Of a DNA stretch of 64,000 bases, positions 1 through 10,020 are shown piece after piece. The notes under the pieces were generated by a model. That model had not been told where the DNA came from and ran no database searches. It saw only the letters and a program-made list of their open reading frames with translations. This DNA comes from Symbiodinium microadriaticum. Taxonomy: Eukaryota; Sar; Dinophyceae; Suessiales; Symbiodiniaceae. The stretch lies in assembly GCA_001939145.1 (NCBI GenBank), contig LSRX01001330.1, positions 63,340 to 127,339 on the forward strand, given 5' to 3'. The position numbers were made by a program, and so were the translations under genes. Position 1 is the first letter of the stretch. The number at the start of each line of letters is the position of its first letter.

Positions 1-133
1 CGGCACCACAGCGAGAGCGCTCCGACACGCCCGATCCCTGTAGAGGGTTCATCGCGCTAGGTTGCGCCGATCCTACCCCCGGCTAAGAAATAATTAAGAA
101 TATAATAAGAATAGAGTATAAGCCGGTCTGGAG

Positions 134-245
134 GTGTGGCGTCTTGCTGCGGTGTATGTCTTGCTGTGGTGTGTGGTGCTGTGGTGGGTCTTGCTGGGGT
201 GTGTCTTGCTGTGGTGTGATGTTGTGTTGTGTTATGCTGTGTTGT
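134..245. repeat. Imperfect TCTTGCTGTGGTGTG minisatellite
   Basis: A G/T-rich stretch built from imperfect copies of a 12-16 bp unit, TCTTGCTGTGGTGTG. It keeps an open frame on the plus strand that encodes a hydrophobic V/L/W/C string, but that string is a product of the repeat and not a credible protein. Confidence 0.6.
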
Positions 246-822
246 ATGGGCGACGCAATTTGACGAAGAACCCTTCGCTGAAGCTTTCGGGAAAAAGTCG
301 AAAGATTCGCTCAGGTTGGGGGCTTGGCACTGTAAGCTTCTTGACTCTTAAGCCCATAATTCTTATAGAAGCACTAAAATGTTCCATAGTAATAGAAATG
401 ACTCTCTCGGGTGCAGGTTGCAACAAAATCTGGCAAAGATTCCGAACGGTAGCCCAGGAGACCCGGGCGTAGCAGTTTCGATGTTCGGTTTAGGGTTCCT
501 GCACTTCCACTGAGAGCTGCACCGTAAAACCCCACCGCCCCGAAACCCTCTTTGGGGCGTAAAGGTTTGAACATGGTCTTTGGATGTACTGCAGTCTAAA
601 TATAAGACCAAAAGGGAGAGTTAAAGGTCCTCTGCCAGCATGGACCGGAAAAGAAAATACCAGGAACTCGAAATATCTTAGGGAACCCTAAGAACGGGTT
701 TCACGTCTCTAAGGTGCGGGTGCGGGGCGCTCCTTCAGAAACAGACCCTGCTCCTAAAGCCAATCAAAATCACCTCCCGCACCCCAAAGATGCAGCGCCA
801 GCCGGAAGCCCCAAACCAAACC
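246..822. other. No recognisable gene
   Basis: Unique-looking sequence with short frames only. No domain, splice pattern or repeat was recognised. Confidence 0.5.
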
Positions 823-925
823 CTACGGTTGATGATATAAATCCTGCATTACCTTAGGAACCCTAACCTATGAGAGTTCTGGTATATTCCCTTATTATGG
901 GGTAACGCAGGATTTATATCATCAA
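823..925. mobile_element. Foldback element, family F1, copy a
   Basis: A near-palindrome. The left arm TTGATGATATAAATCCTGCA (from 829) is matched by the inverted arm ending at 925, 24 of 25 positions over the full arm. The core holds GGTATATTCC and TTATTATGG. Related copies are at 1852-1962 (inverted), 15679-15799 and 41329-41411. Comparison of copies suggests the true end begins with CTACGG, a few bases outside the obvious arm. There is no coding capacity, so it is a MITE-like or introner-like element. Confidence 0.65.
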
Positions 926-1851
926 GCCCAATACCCGTATAAAGGAGTCACAACACCCAAGGCTCCTTCTTGAAAGGAGACTTTTTAGCCCTGCACCTGG
1001 AAATATATTCTTTGGGTCATGAGAGGCCAGAGGGGAGGGGCCCTAGCCCTCATAAACACCTCTAGAAACCATGGAAGAACCCAAAAAAACCTCTACGATT
1101 CGGATTAAACTATGCAAAGACCTATAACAACAGAATACACCTAAGCCCCAAAAAAAACTTGAAACCCCCAGTAGTAGCCAAGCCCAACAAAAGCCCCTAA
1201 ACCCTAAACCCCTAAACTCCTAAACCCCAAACCCGGGCCCAGCCTTCTCCTCTCCCCAGAACGTCAGCGGGTTCACCTCCCGCCCTGTGGAATCGATGAT
1301 GGCGCCGGCACCTGGGTTCCGGGTTTAGGGTTTAGGCTTCGAGGACCCCAGTGTGTCTTTAGGGCTTTTGGGGTTTTGGGCTTAGGGTTTAGGGTTTTGG
1401 GGTTTAGGGTTTAGGGTTTTGGGGTTTAGGGTTTAGGGTTTAGGGGTTTAGGGTTTAGGGCCTAGGGTCTAAACATTGAGGTTTCGCGGATGAGCGGTTG
1501 AGGCTTTCGGGCTCATGGGGCTCAGGGTGTAAGGCTAGTCGGCTGTCGGGTTTGAGGGTTCAGGGTTCGGGGCTTGTGGCTGCGGATTTACGGGTTTATG
1601 AGACTTATGGAGGGTTGAGAGTTTAGGGTCGAAGGTTGAGGGTCAAAGGTTTGAGGCTGTGAGATTGAGGGTTCCCGGGTTTAGGGTTCCCGGCTGAGGC
1701 TTTCTGAGACCCATCGCCCATCCCTGGAAGGGCCCTTTTTTTGCGCGATGACCATCACGATCACCACCAAAAGCAAGAGCAGCGGCGGTGACGGGGCGAC
1801 ACGTCGCCGTCCATGGAAGAACCGAAGAAGTCAGGGTCTCTTAATCGGAGT
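926..1851. repeat. Telomere-like tracts, both orientations
   Basis: CCCTAAA units at about 1194-1240 are followed by TTTAGGG and variants at about 1321-1472, then degenerate GAGGGTT/TTCGGGG derivatives to about 1700. The orientation switches within 100 bp. No gene was seen. Confidence 0.7.
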
Positions 1852-1962
1852 GCTACAGCTGATGGTGTAAATCCTTGGCAGTACCCATAATAAGGAATAT
1901 ACCATAATTCCCATAGTTTAGGGTCCTTAAGGTATTGCAGGATTTACATCATCAACAGTAGC
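1852..1962. mobile_element. Foldback element, family F1, copy b (inverted)
   Basis: Arms starting GCTACAGCTGATGGTGTAAA and ending with the inverse of GCTACTGTTGATGATGTAAA flank a core that is the reverse complement of the F1a core. About 111 bp long. This copy best defines the outer limits of the family. Confidence 0.65.
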
Positions 1963-2505
1963 TCACTACTACGAGGGCCTCAGTAATCAGAAAGGGTAAT
2001 CTGTGCTAATCTTTGGCAATGCAAGGAACATCAAAGGGAGGTTCGGGGAGTAGAACAGGTATGTATTTGAGCCCCTTTACACACCTCCAGATCACCCCAA
2101 AAACATCCACATTTAGAAATTTAAACCCTTCTACACCCCTAAAAAAACATTGATAAAATCTTTAAAAAACATTGCTAACAGAGCAAAAAAAATGGTTAAA
2201 CCCTTTACACAAAACATTGATCAAAAAACAACCTTAAAAAAAAAACATTGTTAAAACTCGCAATTGTTACAACCCTTAAAAACAGCCTTGGTAAAGCCCT
2301 TAAAACATTGCTAAAACCCTGAAACAACCATGGCTTAAACAAACGAAAAAGAACGGCTAGGCATCTACCGCAGAAGGCTGAGGGCTCCGACGCGGCTGCG
2401 CAGGCTTTGCGTCGGCCTGCGCGTGGTTGGCAGGCGTCGGGGCTGCCTGGAGATCGACAGCGGGTTCGGGGCTTAGGGTCAGAAGTTCTGTCGATGTACT
2501 TGGGG
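1963..2505. other. Gene-free; A-rich ACATTG-type repeats
   Basis: From about 2100 to 2340 a loose repeat of AAAACATTG(A/C)T plus telomere-like CCCTTA variants is visible. The rest is unremarkable GC-richer DNA with no supported coding region. Confidence 0.5.
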
Positions 2506-2592
2506 GCTGAGTACCCTAGCCCAAAAAGGTTAACCTTTCAATTATGGTAGGATTATATAAGCCCCAAAAAGGTTAAAGGTTACCTACTCAGC
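2506..2592. mobile_element. Foldback element, family F2, copy a
   Basis: An 87-bp element bounded by GCTGAGTA and its inverse TACTCAGC. It contains two AAAAAGGTTAA motifs and a central TTCAATTATGGTAGGATTAT. A second 87-bp copy lies at 14914-15000 with near-identical sequence. Confidence 0.6.
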
Positions 2593-3345
2593 TACTAAGT
2601 GTAGCAGATCTAGGCACTTCTAACAGGCTCTTTCCCGCCACTGCTTATGGCCCTCCCACCCCCAAAACCGTGAAGGCCACAGATTTCCAGGGGCCTTCAT
2701 AGGTTGACTTTATAATGATTCATAACGGCCGCGGCCAGTTAGAATAGATGCTTGGAGTGGAGTATTCCAGAGCAAGGAAGTAGTACTTCTCATTGTTCAG
2801 CCCCACTCAGTATTTGAAGCCTCATTCGAGTCAGAAGCTAAAAGTATGGTTGTAGAGGATACTGTGGGTTTGTATTGAACTGACAGGTCGAAGACAGATT
2901 TGCTTCGAGGTTTTACGGGCAGTTGTGAGTATAGTTGCTTTGAGAATCGTGCTTGAGGTCACCAGCAAGTGTCAATGTCTTTACCCGGGCTGTAGAGTTA
3001 CCACCAAGTCTTTTGACCCTATTTAAAGGGTTTAGGGTTTAGGGTTTAAATGTAAGCCTTGCAAACTGAGCACCAGAATCAACATGGAATATTGAATCAA
3101 CTCTGTACATCAAAATCTGAGCCCGGAGCCAAACTCAAAAAAGTTCAAGGCAGGAGAGGTGGTTCTGTACGGTACAAAAACAAGCAAGCAACCTCTGTCT
3201 CGACCTTGTCCGCAGCCGACGCGGCTTTGCTGCCAGTGTTCAGAAAGCCTGACCCAACAGCCGCATTCTCGAACAAGAAGCCCTCTGACGCTGAACCCTG
3301 AAACCCTCGAAACAAAAACACCAAAACACGAACCCTAATATAGGA
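2593..3345. other. Gene-free interval
   Basis: Mostly unique sequence with a short TTTAGGG tract at about 3023-3047. An 80-codon plus-strand frame at 3059-3301 has no recognisable features and was not called. Confidence 0.4.
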
Positions 3346-3434
3346 GCCGTGATAATTGGACTAGGGTTTGGGGTATATTTTACGATAATTATTATAATAA
3401 GGAACCCTCAAAACCCTACTCTAATCATTACGGC
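3346..3434. mobile_element. Foldback element, family F4, copy a
   Basis: Imperfect inverted arms: GCCGTGATAATTGGACTAGG on the left and the inverse ending in TAATCATTACGGC on the right. The core contains GGGGTATATTTTA and AATAAGGAACC. Relatives are at 13341-13434, 27748-27839, and partial ones at 12395-12480 and 39735-39795. Confidence 0.6.
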
Positions 3435-3778
3435 CCTTACCCTAATCACCCACTAATCTCAAAATATATGCACCACCTAACCCGACACCGAACCCTGAAG
3501 ACATGTACCCTAGACCCTCGAAGCTGTAGGACCCCTTATGAAATCCTCAAGAGAAACACTTTCACGAAAAAAGCCCGGCATGGTGCTACGGTTCAGGGTT
3601 GAGGGTTTACATGTAGGGTCTAGGGCACCCTGTTGGGGGGGACCCTACCAATCAGTCTCCACGATACCCTATTGTCTGACAGCTACAACTTCAGAATACC
3701 TGAGAAGGTTACAGGGCTTCGGCGGTTCCAGTGTCTTGGGAGTTTGGTCACCACTTTCTTTGGGGGAAGGGGCTGCCC

Positions 3779-3985
3779 CCTAAACCCTAAACCCTTAACC
3801 CCATGGCCTAAATCCCAAGCCCGAACCCCTAAACCCAGAGTGGAGGCTAGGAGGTGTAAGGCATAGGGGCTTGAGGTTAGAGCTTCGGAGGTTGAAAGTT
3901 TAGGGCTTAGGGTTTAAGGGTTTAGGGTTTGGGGTTTGGGTTTAGGGGTTTGGGGTTTAGGGTTTAGGGTTTAGGACCGTTTAGG
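3779..3985. repeat. Telomere-like tracts, minus then plus orientation
   Basis: CCCTAAAC units at about 3779-3840 face TTTAGGG units at about 3896-3980, with roughly 50 bp of non-repeat DNA between them. Confidence 0.75.
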
Positions 3986-4021
3986 ATCTAAGGTGTATCC
4001 TGGGACGCGTGAATTGCACGC

Positions 4022-4043
4022 AGGAGCGTGTGCTCACGCTCCT
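4022..4043. other. Short perfect hairpin
   Basis: AGGAGCGTG and its exact inverse CACGCTCCT are separated by four bases. It sits just before foldback element F10. Its function is unknown. Confidence 0.5.
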
Positions 4044-4074
4044 ATTACACGCTATATGTACCGCCTAGGTTTGC

Positions 4075-4161
4075 AAACACAACCGAAGCTCCACTGTACT
4101 TCGACATTGGTCGTTTCCACTGATTAGTCAGTGGAATGTAAACGGAGTTTCGGTTGTGTTT
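4075..4161. mobile_element. Foldback element, family F10
   Basis: The 18-bp arm AAACACAACCGAAGCTCC is matched by its inverse at 4144-4161 in 17 of 18 positions. A second palindrome, CCACTGATTAGTCAGTGG, is nested inside. The element is 87 bp long, the same size as F2 and F9, and lies just downstream of the decayed coding region. Confidence 0.65.
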
Positions 4162-4237
4162 AAGTCTGCGGCGGCGGTTATAATTTGTAGCAGCTCAATC
4201 CGAGGCCATATTGTTGATCCTGCATGCTGTGAATACT

Positions 4238-6215
4238 TCATGGCATGCTTGCCATAATCTGTGCGGACCTGTCTTGCACAAGAGACCCGCGGGTCACATT
4301 ATGCACTGCGTCTCTGTCCAGGCGCGCAATGGCTTGGAAAAGTCTGCGGCACAGCACCAGTCGTGCTTCCCGTTGTCGCCTGCTCACAGGCTTGTCTGCT
4401 GCCTCCGGAAGTAAGTGGCACAGGACAGGCAGCTCGGCCAGAAGATTAGCGCTCTCCTGCTTCAAGCGCTCCACAGCCTTGTGACGCTGGCGCAGCACCG
4501 CACCTCCACTGTAATCAAAGCTGATTTCTGCAGTAGCCGCGCCGTGCAGGACGCGACCGCACGGCAAGTTTTCCAACCTGTACGCACAGCCCCACGCATC
4601 TGGGTTCTTCGGGATCGTTTGAGTCTCATGTGTCCGGCAGGAAGTGTGAAAAATGCATCGCCTCCAAGCTCGTACACGCTCACAGTACTGACATGGACAT
4701 TTCGGTAAACAACATACTTGCTCGGGCTGTCCATGGAAGTTGTCGGGCGCAGCCGCTTGCTGTACGTGGACAGCATTTCATTGCCATCAGCTAGCGCCCA
4801 GAACGGCCCTGATTTTGTATACGGCATTTTGACGCCACGTGCCCGAAACCTGTCTATGAGGCAGACGCTAGAAAATCTTGACGGCTGCTGTGACATCGGC
4901 GTCGGCTGTTGACTTCTGATCTTTCGCGCGACATCTGTGCGCCTGCGTCGTCTTGGCGAGTTGGCACTTTGGATTTCTGCACGCGAGTGTGCACATCTGG
5001 GATATGCAAGCAAATGCCGTTTATGACAAGTGGTTGTGCTGATGAACTAACGGTCGATCGGCAGCGTTCACAAAATGCAAGCAACACCAGTGCCCACGCG
5101 TAACATCGATTCCCACCACTGCGCGAAAACTTCCTGTAGAACTGCGGCCTGGACAGTCGCCGCCAGTTCCGGCTAGGTTGTGCTGCTGGCAAACTTGCCG
5201 TGCTTCTCTGATCAAGGACTCGCCACACGCCATGAACCTGGCCAGGATTGGCTGCTGCCTGTGCCATCTCGAAGAACTGGCCCTCTCGCGGTGTTACCCA
5301 GGGTGGCAACTCGTAGCATGGAGAAAGCTGAAACTGGCAATCACACACCTCTGCTGGAAGTGGACCAGCAACTGGATCTGGAAGTGGATCCAGGACAAAT
5401 CGCGTTCTCCGATTGTTGGAGAGAGATGGTCTGAAGTGACTTGTGTCGTCTGCGAACTGCATGCTTTCGTACAGGTGTCTCTGTACCTCTGCCGTGTCGT
5501 CATAGGTTGACATCGAGGCTACCGCGATGTTTACACCCACATGCAAGTCACTGACCGCACATTGCCTAGAAAATAGTGCTCGTTTCTGAGCAAACGGCGA
5601 TCGATTGGAGATGGCATGTCAAGTTCTTCCACCGTGGGCGAACGTTCATGGCCCGGGGCCCCGGCAGTGTTTGCAACGCCTTCCCACTCGGGGAGAACGT
5701 GAAGGCACCAGGCTGCCAGTTGGGCCACGGCATGCCTTCCAAACTCGGACCCGAAGGCACAGGCCGAGCTGCAAACACGTCAACGCCATGGCAGGATTGA
5801 ACATGTACTCCATAGCACACGTCAAAGCATCGTCTTCTTCGTTTCCTGGGACAACGCTCAAAAACTGAACGAAGACATCAACGGGACCTCTCATAAACAT
5901 GCAAAGCTGCACGGAATTCGGCCTCCGTCGCGAACGTGCTACGATCCGGTAGCAAAGGGGCCTCCGTACTGGGACAGGGTGCGGGCCTCTGCACCAATCT
6001 TGCATCATGGCTTCCCAGACTTCAACTCCATCATCGAAGGGCCCGTGTAGGTAATAGGTCCGAAGCTTTGCCATTTCCCAGGCATTCAACATGAACCAAC
6101 AGGTGTAGCCAGCAGCGGGTTGGAAAAGCCACGTGCGGGGTGTGACACCGAAGCACTCGTAAAACTCCCGCCGAAGCGTGACAGGCAAGTCCTTGTAGAG
6201 TGGGCGTTTATGCAC
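4238..6215 (-). pseudogene. Decayed coding region of unknown identity
   Basis: For about 2 kb all three minus-strand frames carry protein-like stretches in succession and none is open throughout. The longest pieces are at 5646-6215 (begins MHKRPLYKDLPVTLRREFYE), 4854-5546 (contains YDDTAEVQRHLYESMQF), 4462-5013 (contains YVVYRNVHVSTVSVYELGGD) and 4238-4576. Amino-acid composition is ordinary, unlike the repeat-derived frames elsewhere in the window. I do not recognise the family. The picture fits an intronless, probably retroposed, gene copy with about four to six frame changes. A multi-exon gene with very short introns is less likely. Foldback elements F10 and F11 flank it. Confidence 0.4.
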
Positions 6216-6320
6216 ATAGAGCCGCAGCGCTTACGGCTTTGCTTGTGGAAAAAAACTAAACCGAACCCCTATAAGCTTAGGGGGAATGTCGCGAGTTCGA
6301 GCCTCAGCCCCATGACTGAC

Positions 6321-6423
6321 TGGTTCTTAGTAGGGAATGGAGGAATGGGTTTTTTGGGACTACTATAGGGGACCTTAAGGGAGTATCATAGGGCTCCATT
6401 CCCCCATTCCCTGCTAAGAACCA
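6321..6423. mobile_element. Foldback element, family F11
   Basis: The left arm TGGTTCTTAGTAGGGAATGG and the right inverse arm ending at 6423 match at 26 of 28 positions. The element is 103 bp, with GGGACTACTATAGGGG in the core. It is a single copy in this window. No clear target duplication was seen. Confidence 0.65.
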
Positions 6424-6861
6424 GAGAGATGACGTGAGGGTCCAGCTGCGGACCACTTCGACTTCGCTTACTTTGGCCTTCTGTGGCTCGGGAACCATCC
6501 ACGAGACGTGAAGCCTAGCCCACTGGTCTTCAAGAACTCTTGCCACGTGAGTGACGTACCCTAAACCCTGAACCCTGAAACCCCAAAACCCTAAACCCTA
6601 GACCCCACCGATCACAGTGTTAAGCCGTGTGCAGGTCACGGGGCATCACGTCCACCTCTGCCTCTCCTCCCTGCTTCTGTAGGTCAGGTCGATCAACTGC
6701 AGAAGAAGCGAAATAAAGGACGGAGATCAGCATTCCGATCCTAGCCTGGTGCTTCTTTACAACCATCACGAAATACTCCGGCTGTCACGAATAAGAGCTT
6801 GTCTTCACCGAAACCTTTCTACTGCCAGCCATGATTACGAGTACTAATTGCTACCACTCCT
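6424..6861. other. Gene-free, short telomere-like tract
   Basis: CCCTAAA and CCCTGAA variants run from about 6558 to 6605. No gene is supported in the rest. Confidence 0.5.
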
Positions 6862-6966
6862 GTTGCTACTACTACCACCATTACTACAAGGACGACGACG
6901 ACGACGACGACGACGACGACTGCTACTACTACTACTACGACGACGACGACGACAACGACGACGACT
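6862..6966. repeat. Trinucleotide microsatellite (ACG)n/(CTA)n
   Basis: CTACTACTAC and ACGACGACG runs are interleaved in blocks. Confidence 0.85.
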
Positions 6967-7496
6967 GAAAGGAATAGCGGACCTGGCAGGAAGGGTTATA
7001 ACTAAGTTCTTCAACCAGGGCTAGCCTTAAATCAGCGTGTCGTTATCCTGATAGGAGCGCTACCTGATCCTGTAAGTACCCTAAACCCTAAACCCTACAG
7101 AAACCGCAACGCATCCTCTAGTCCCATTATAGAACCCTATAGTACCCTTTAAAGGAACCCTATTATAGAACCCTACAGTGCCCCTTAAAAGGGAGCAGAC
7201 AGCATACAGGGACCCTGCGAGGCCTCGCGACACGCAAGAAGCGCCCGGGCTTTCCAAAGCCTTGAGAGAGGCTTTGCTACTGTGCCCCAAAGGAGCCCGA
7301 AACCTGAAGGGCTTCGGGCTTGGGAAATTCGGCTGTTTAGGGTTTAGGCTGTTTAGGGTTCAGGGTTTAGGGATAAGTACGTATGTGTCTATGTGCATTT
7401 GCTGGCCTGCTTGCTTTCTGAGTTGATTGTTTTGTTGGATGTGAGCTCGTGTTTGTTCATTTCTGTATCTGTATATGTACCCACATCTACATAGAT
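6967..7496. other. Gene-free, short duplications and telomere-like units
   Basis: A roughly 40-bp motif containing CCCTATTATAGAACCCTA is duplicated at about 7125-7190. Telomere-like units occur at about 7077-7095 and 7335-7372. Confidence 0.5.
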
Positions 7497-7550
7497 AGGT
7501 AGGTAGGTAGGTAGGTAGGTAGGTAGGTAGGTAGGTAAGTAGGTAGGTGG
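7497..7550. repeat. Tetranucleotide microsatellite (AGGT)n
   Basis: About 12 copies of AGGT with one interruption. Confidence 0.9.
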
Positions 7551-9386
7551 GGACAGGCAGATAGATGCATAAGCAGCCATCTTTCCACTTTGTTGCTTGT
7601 AACCTATGATGTAACGTGGCGACCTCAATGGTTAGCATAGGGTTTGGTGGTACATTAATGTCATACCATATCTATGCTAAGGACTGGTTATTCCGGACCC
7701 TGTAATACATTTCCAAACCCGGCTCTAAACCCTAAAACCCTAATAATAGTTGAAAGGAATCCTAAAAAGCTGCAGACGTTTATTAGGGCCCTACTGTAAC
7801 CGTAACGAAGGGACGGCAGGGGCTGAAAGTTTAGGGAAGTCTGCCTTGAGCTCCGGGCCGCGATCTTGCGCTCGAGGCGGCGGATCTGCTTCTCAAGCTG
7901 GGAAGCTTCGTACTCCTAGGTTTTAGGGTTTAGGGTGTAGGGCTTAGGGTTTAGAGCTTAGGATTTAGGGTTTAGGTGGGGGCACAGGAAAAGCGGAGAG
8001 CCCACGACTGCTCCAAAAACCCTAAGTCCTCAGGGCTTAGGGTTCCCTTAACACCTAAACCATAAGACTAAGAATACGCAGTTCCATAAGTATTCCTTCC
8101 CTGAGGAGTGGATCTGCTTTTCGGGGACCGCGCATATGGGTTTTCTGAGATCCTGCTTAAGAGGGTGACGTAGTGCTTTTGGCCTAGACGTGGGCTTGAA
8201 TTTAGACCGTACTGCCGCAGTTTTGTCGGGAAAAAGGATGCATTCCTACTAGCTATTCAAACTTCTTCTAAATCCTAACACCATAGAGCCTGAAACCCTA
8301 AAACAAAGATCCGAAAATCTTAAACCCCCCAAACTCTACAAACCGACCCAGCCCCAAACACCTAGAACCCAAAAGCGCGAGAACCCCAAAACTTCAATTC
8401 GGCGTCGGTCCTTGTCCGCCGCCTGCGCTCGGAGACGAGAGACCTGGCCCACGGCTCAGGGTGTTTTGGCTTAGGGTTTAGGGTTTCAGGGTTTAGGGTT
8501 TTAGGGGATAGGGCTTAGGGTTTAGGGTTTAGGGTTTAGGGTTTTAGGTGTTTCGGTTCACTTACACACCTGGTTGGCCACGTCTGCCTGCATTTCTTTT
8601 CCCCAAATCAAAACCCAGCAAGCTGGCAAGTAGAAAGTGAAGCCTCAACCCTAAACCCTAACCCTAAACGCACCAACCTCGAGATTCCTCCATGTCCTCT
8701 CGTACACTTCTGGTGAACCCTACATCCCAAAGCCCTCAAAACCCTCAAACCCTGAAACCCTCCCCCCGCCCCCGAAATCAGTGTAAAGCCGAAACCCTGA
8801 CAGTTGTAAACCCAACAACAGCCCTACACTGCCCAAGATTTGCTGAGCTCCTCCAGCAAGTCTTTTGAAACCCTTAGGGTTTCAGGGTACTCAGGGTTTA
8901 GGGGTTTAGGGTTTCAGGGTACTTAGGGTTCAGGGGTTTAGGGGTTTAGGGTTTAGGAGTTGGGGGGTTAGGGCCTACGGTTTAGGGGCTTTAGTGGTTT
9001 AGGGGTTTAGAGGTTTAGGGGTTTAGGGGTTTAGGGGTTTAGGGTTTAGGGGGTTTAGGGGTTTAAGGGGTTTAGGGGGTTTAGGGGGTTTAGGGTTTAC
9101 GGGGCCATGAAGCCCCTACTGAGAAACCTGAAAAATCCCCTGCAAACAGCGCTCTTCTGGAGCCCTACCTGAAAAAAGGTAGGGAATCTCACTGAGAGTC
9201 CTGCCAATCCCTTCCCTTAAGCCCTTTTTTTTCACTGAAACGCCGACTTCAGGGTATGGGGCTTGGGGTTTAGGGCTTCGGGTTCAGTCCATGGGGCTTT
9301 AGGGCCTAGACCCTGAAAACCCCGAGGGTCCTCCACCGCAGCAGCCTTGGTGCACTCGCGAAGGCGCGCGACTTCGGCCTCCTTCA
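7551..9386. repeat. Telomere-like tracts in gene-free DNA
   Basis: TTTAGGG-type tracts lie at about 7918-7975, 8461-8562 and 8872-9110, the last rich in 8-mers of the form TTTAGGGG. CCCTAAA-type units lie at about 8645-8668 and 8740-8760. The sequence between is degenerate and no gene is supported. Confidence 0.7.
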
Positions 9387-9488
9387 AGCAGCATAGGGTT
9401 TAGGGTTTAGGGTTTAGGGTTTAGGGTTTGGGGTTTAGGGTTTGAGGTTTAGGGTTTAGGGTTTAGGGTTTGGGGTTTAGGGTTTACG
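9387..9488 (+). repeat. TTTAGGG tract
   Basis: About 14 units of TTTAGGG with TTTGGGG and TTTGAGG variants, ending eight bases before foldback element F3a. Confidence 0.85.
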
Positions 9489-9496
9489 GAGGTATA

Positions 9497-9600
9497 TGGG
9501 AGTTTCCGAAAATAGGGGGGACCTTATTTTGGGCTTCGTATCATAAGGATCCTACTATTTAGGGTACTATATTGGGGTGCTCTATTTTCGGAAAGTCCCA
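9497..9600. mobile_element. Foldback element, family F3, copy a
   Basis: The left arm TGGGAGTTTCCGAAAATAGG pairs with the inverse arm ending TTTTCGGAAAGTCCCA. The core holds ATAAGGATCCTACTATTTAG. A second copy is at 13536-13641. Length 104 bp. Confidence 0.65.
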
Positions 9601-9626
9601 CAGAGGGGTCGGAACAAACACTCTGT

Positions 9627-9899
9627 TCAACATGGGGGTCCAGCATATAACTGTACTATGATACCCCCCAAGGCCCTGTTCTTATCAGTAAGAGGAACAT
9701 GCGACGGCAAAGGGTGGCGCACTTTTGTGGCAGGATGAGATACTTGAACATAGAATAGCCTGCCATGGCAGCGCAAATTGTGACTGAACTTCTGCATACT
9801 GTCATGCTTGTGTACACTGTACACTCGATCATCTGCAGCATAGTGCAACACACTGAAAAGTTGTTTCTGCGGCATAGCATCTCTGAACATTAACATCAT
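9627..9899 (-). CDS. Hypothetical 90-residue frame, possible exon
   Basis: A protein-like frame beginning MMLMFRDAMPQKQLFSVLHY and free of repeat-derived sequence. It stays open for a few codons upstream of the first Met, towards the transposon that starts at 9955, so it could be an exon or a gene fragment cut off by that insertion. No family was recognised and no flanking exon could be identified. Confidence 0.25.
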   Translation of the reverse strand: MMLMFRDAMPQKQLFSVLHYAADDRVYSVHKHDSMQKFSHNLRCHGRLFYVQVSHPATKVRHPLPSHVPLTDKNRALGGIIVQLYAGPPC

Positions 9900-9956
9900 C
9901 AGCGGCTCACATACATCACAAAAAAAACAGGATACCTAGACTAGAAGACCGCCGCC

Positions 9957-9976
9957 CCCCCCCCTATTTGCCCGCA
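9957..9976. repeat. Left terminal inverted repeat of the transposon
   Basis: CCCCCCCCTATTTGCCCGCA. It matches the inverse of 11507-11526 at 19 of 20 positions. Two further Cs precede it at 9955-9956. Confidence 0.75.
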
Positions 9977-10020
9977 CCCACATGCGAACTTGCTTTTTGT
10001 TCGGCAGTCAGACTTGAAGC

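Noticed and set aside
6240-6312. Possible tRNA with a GTTCGAGCC loop
   Set aside because: Stems do not pair as required for acceptor and T arms.
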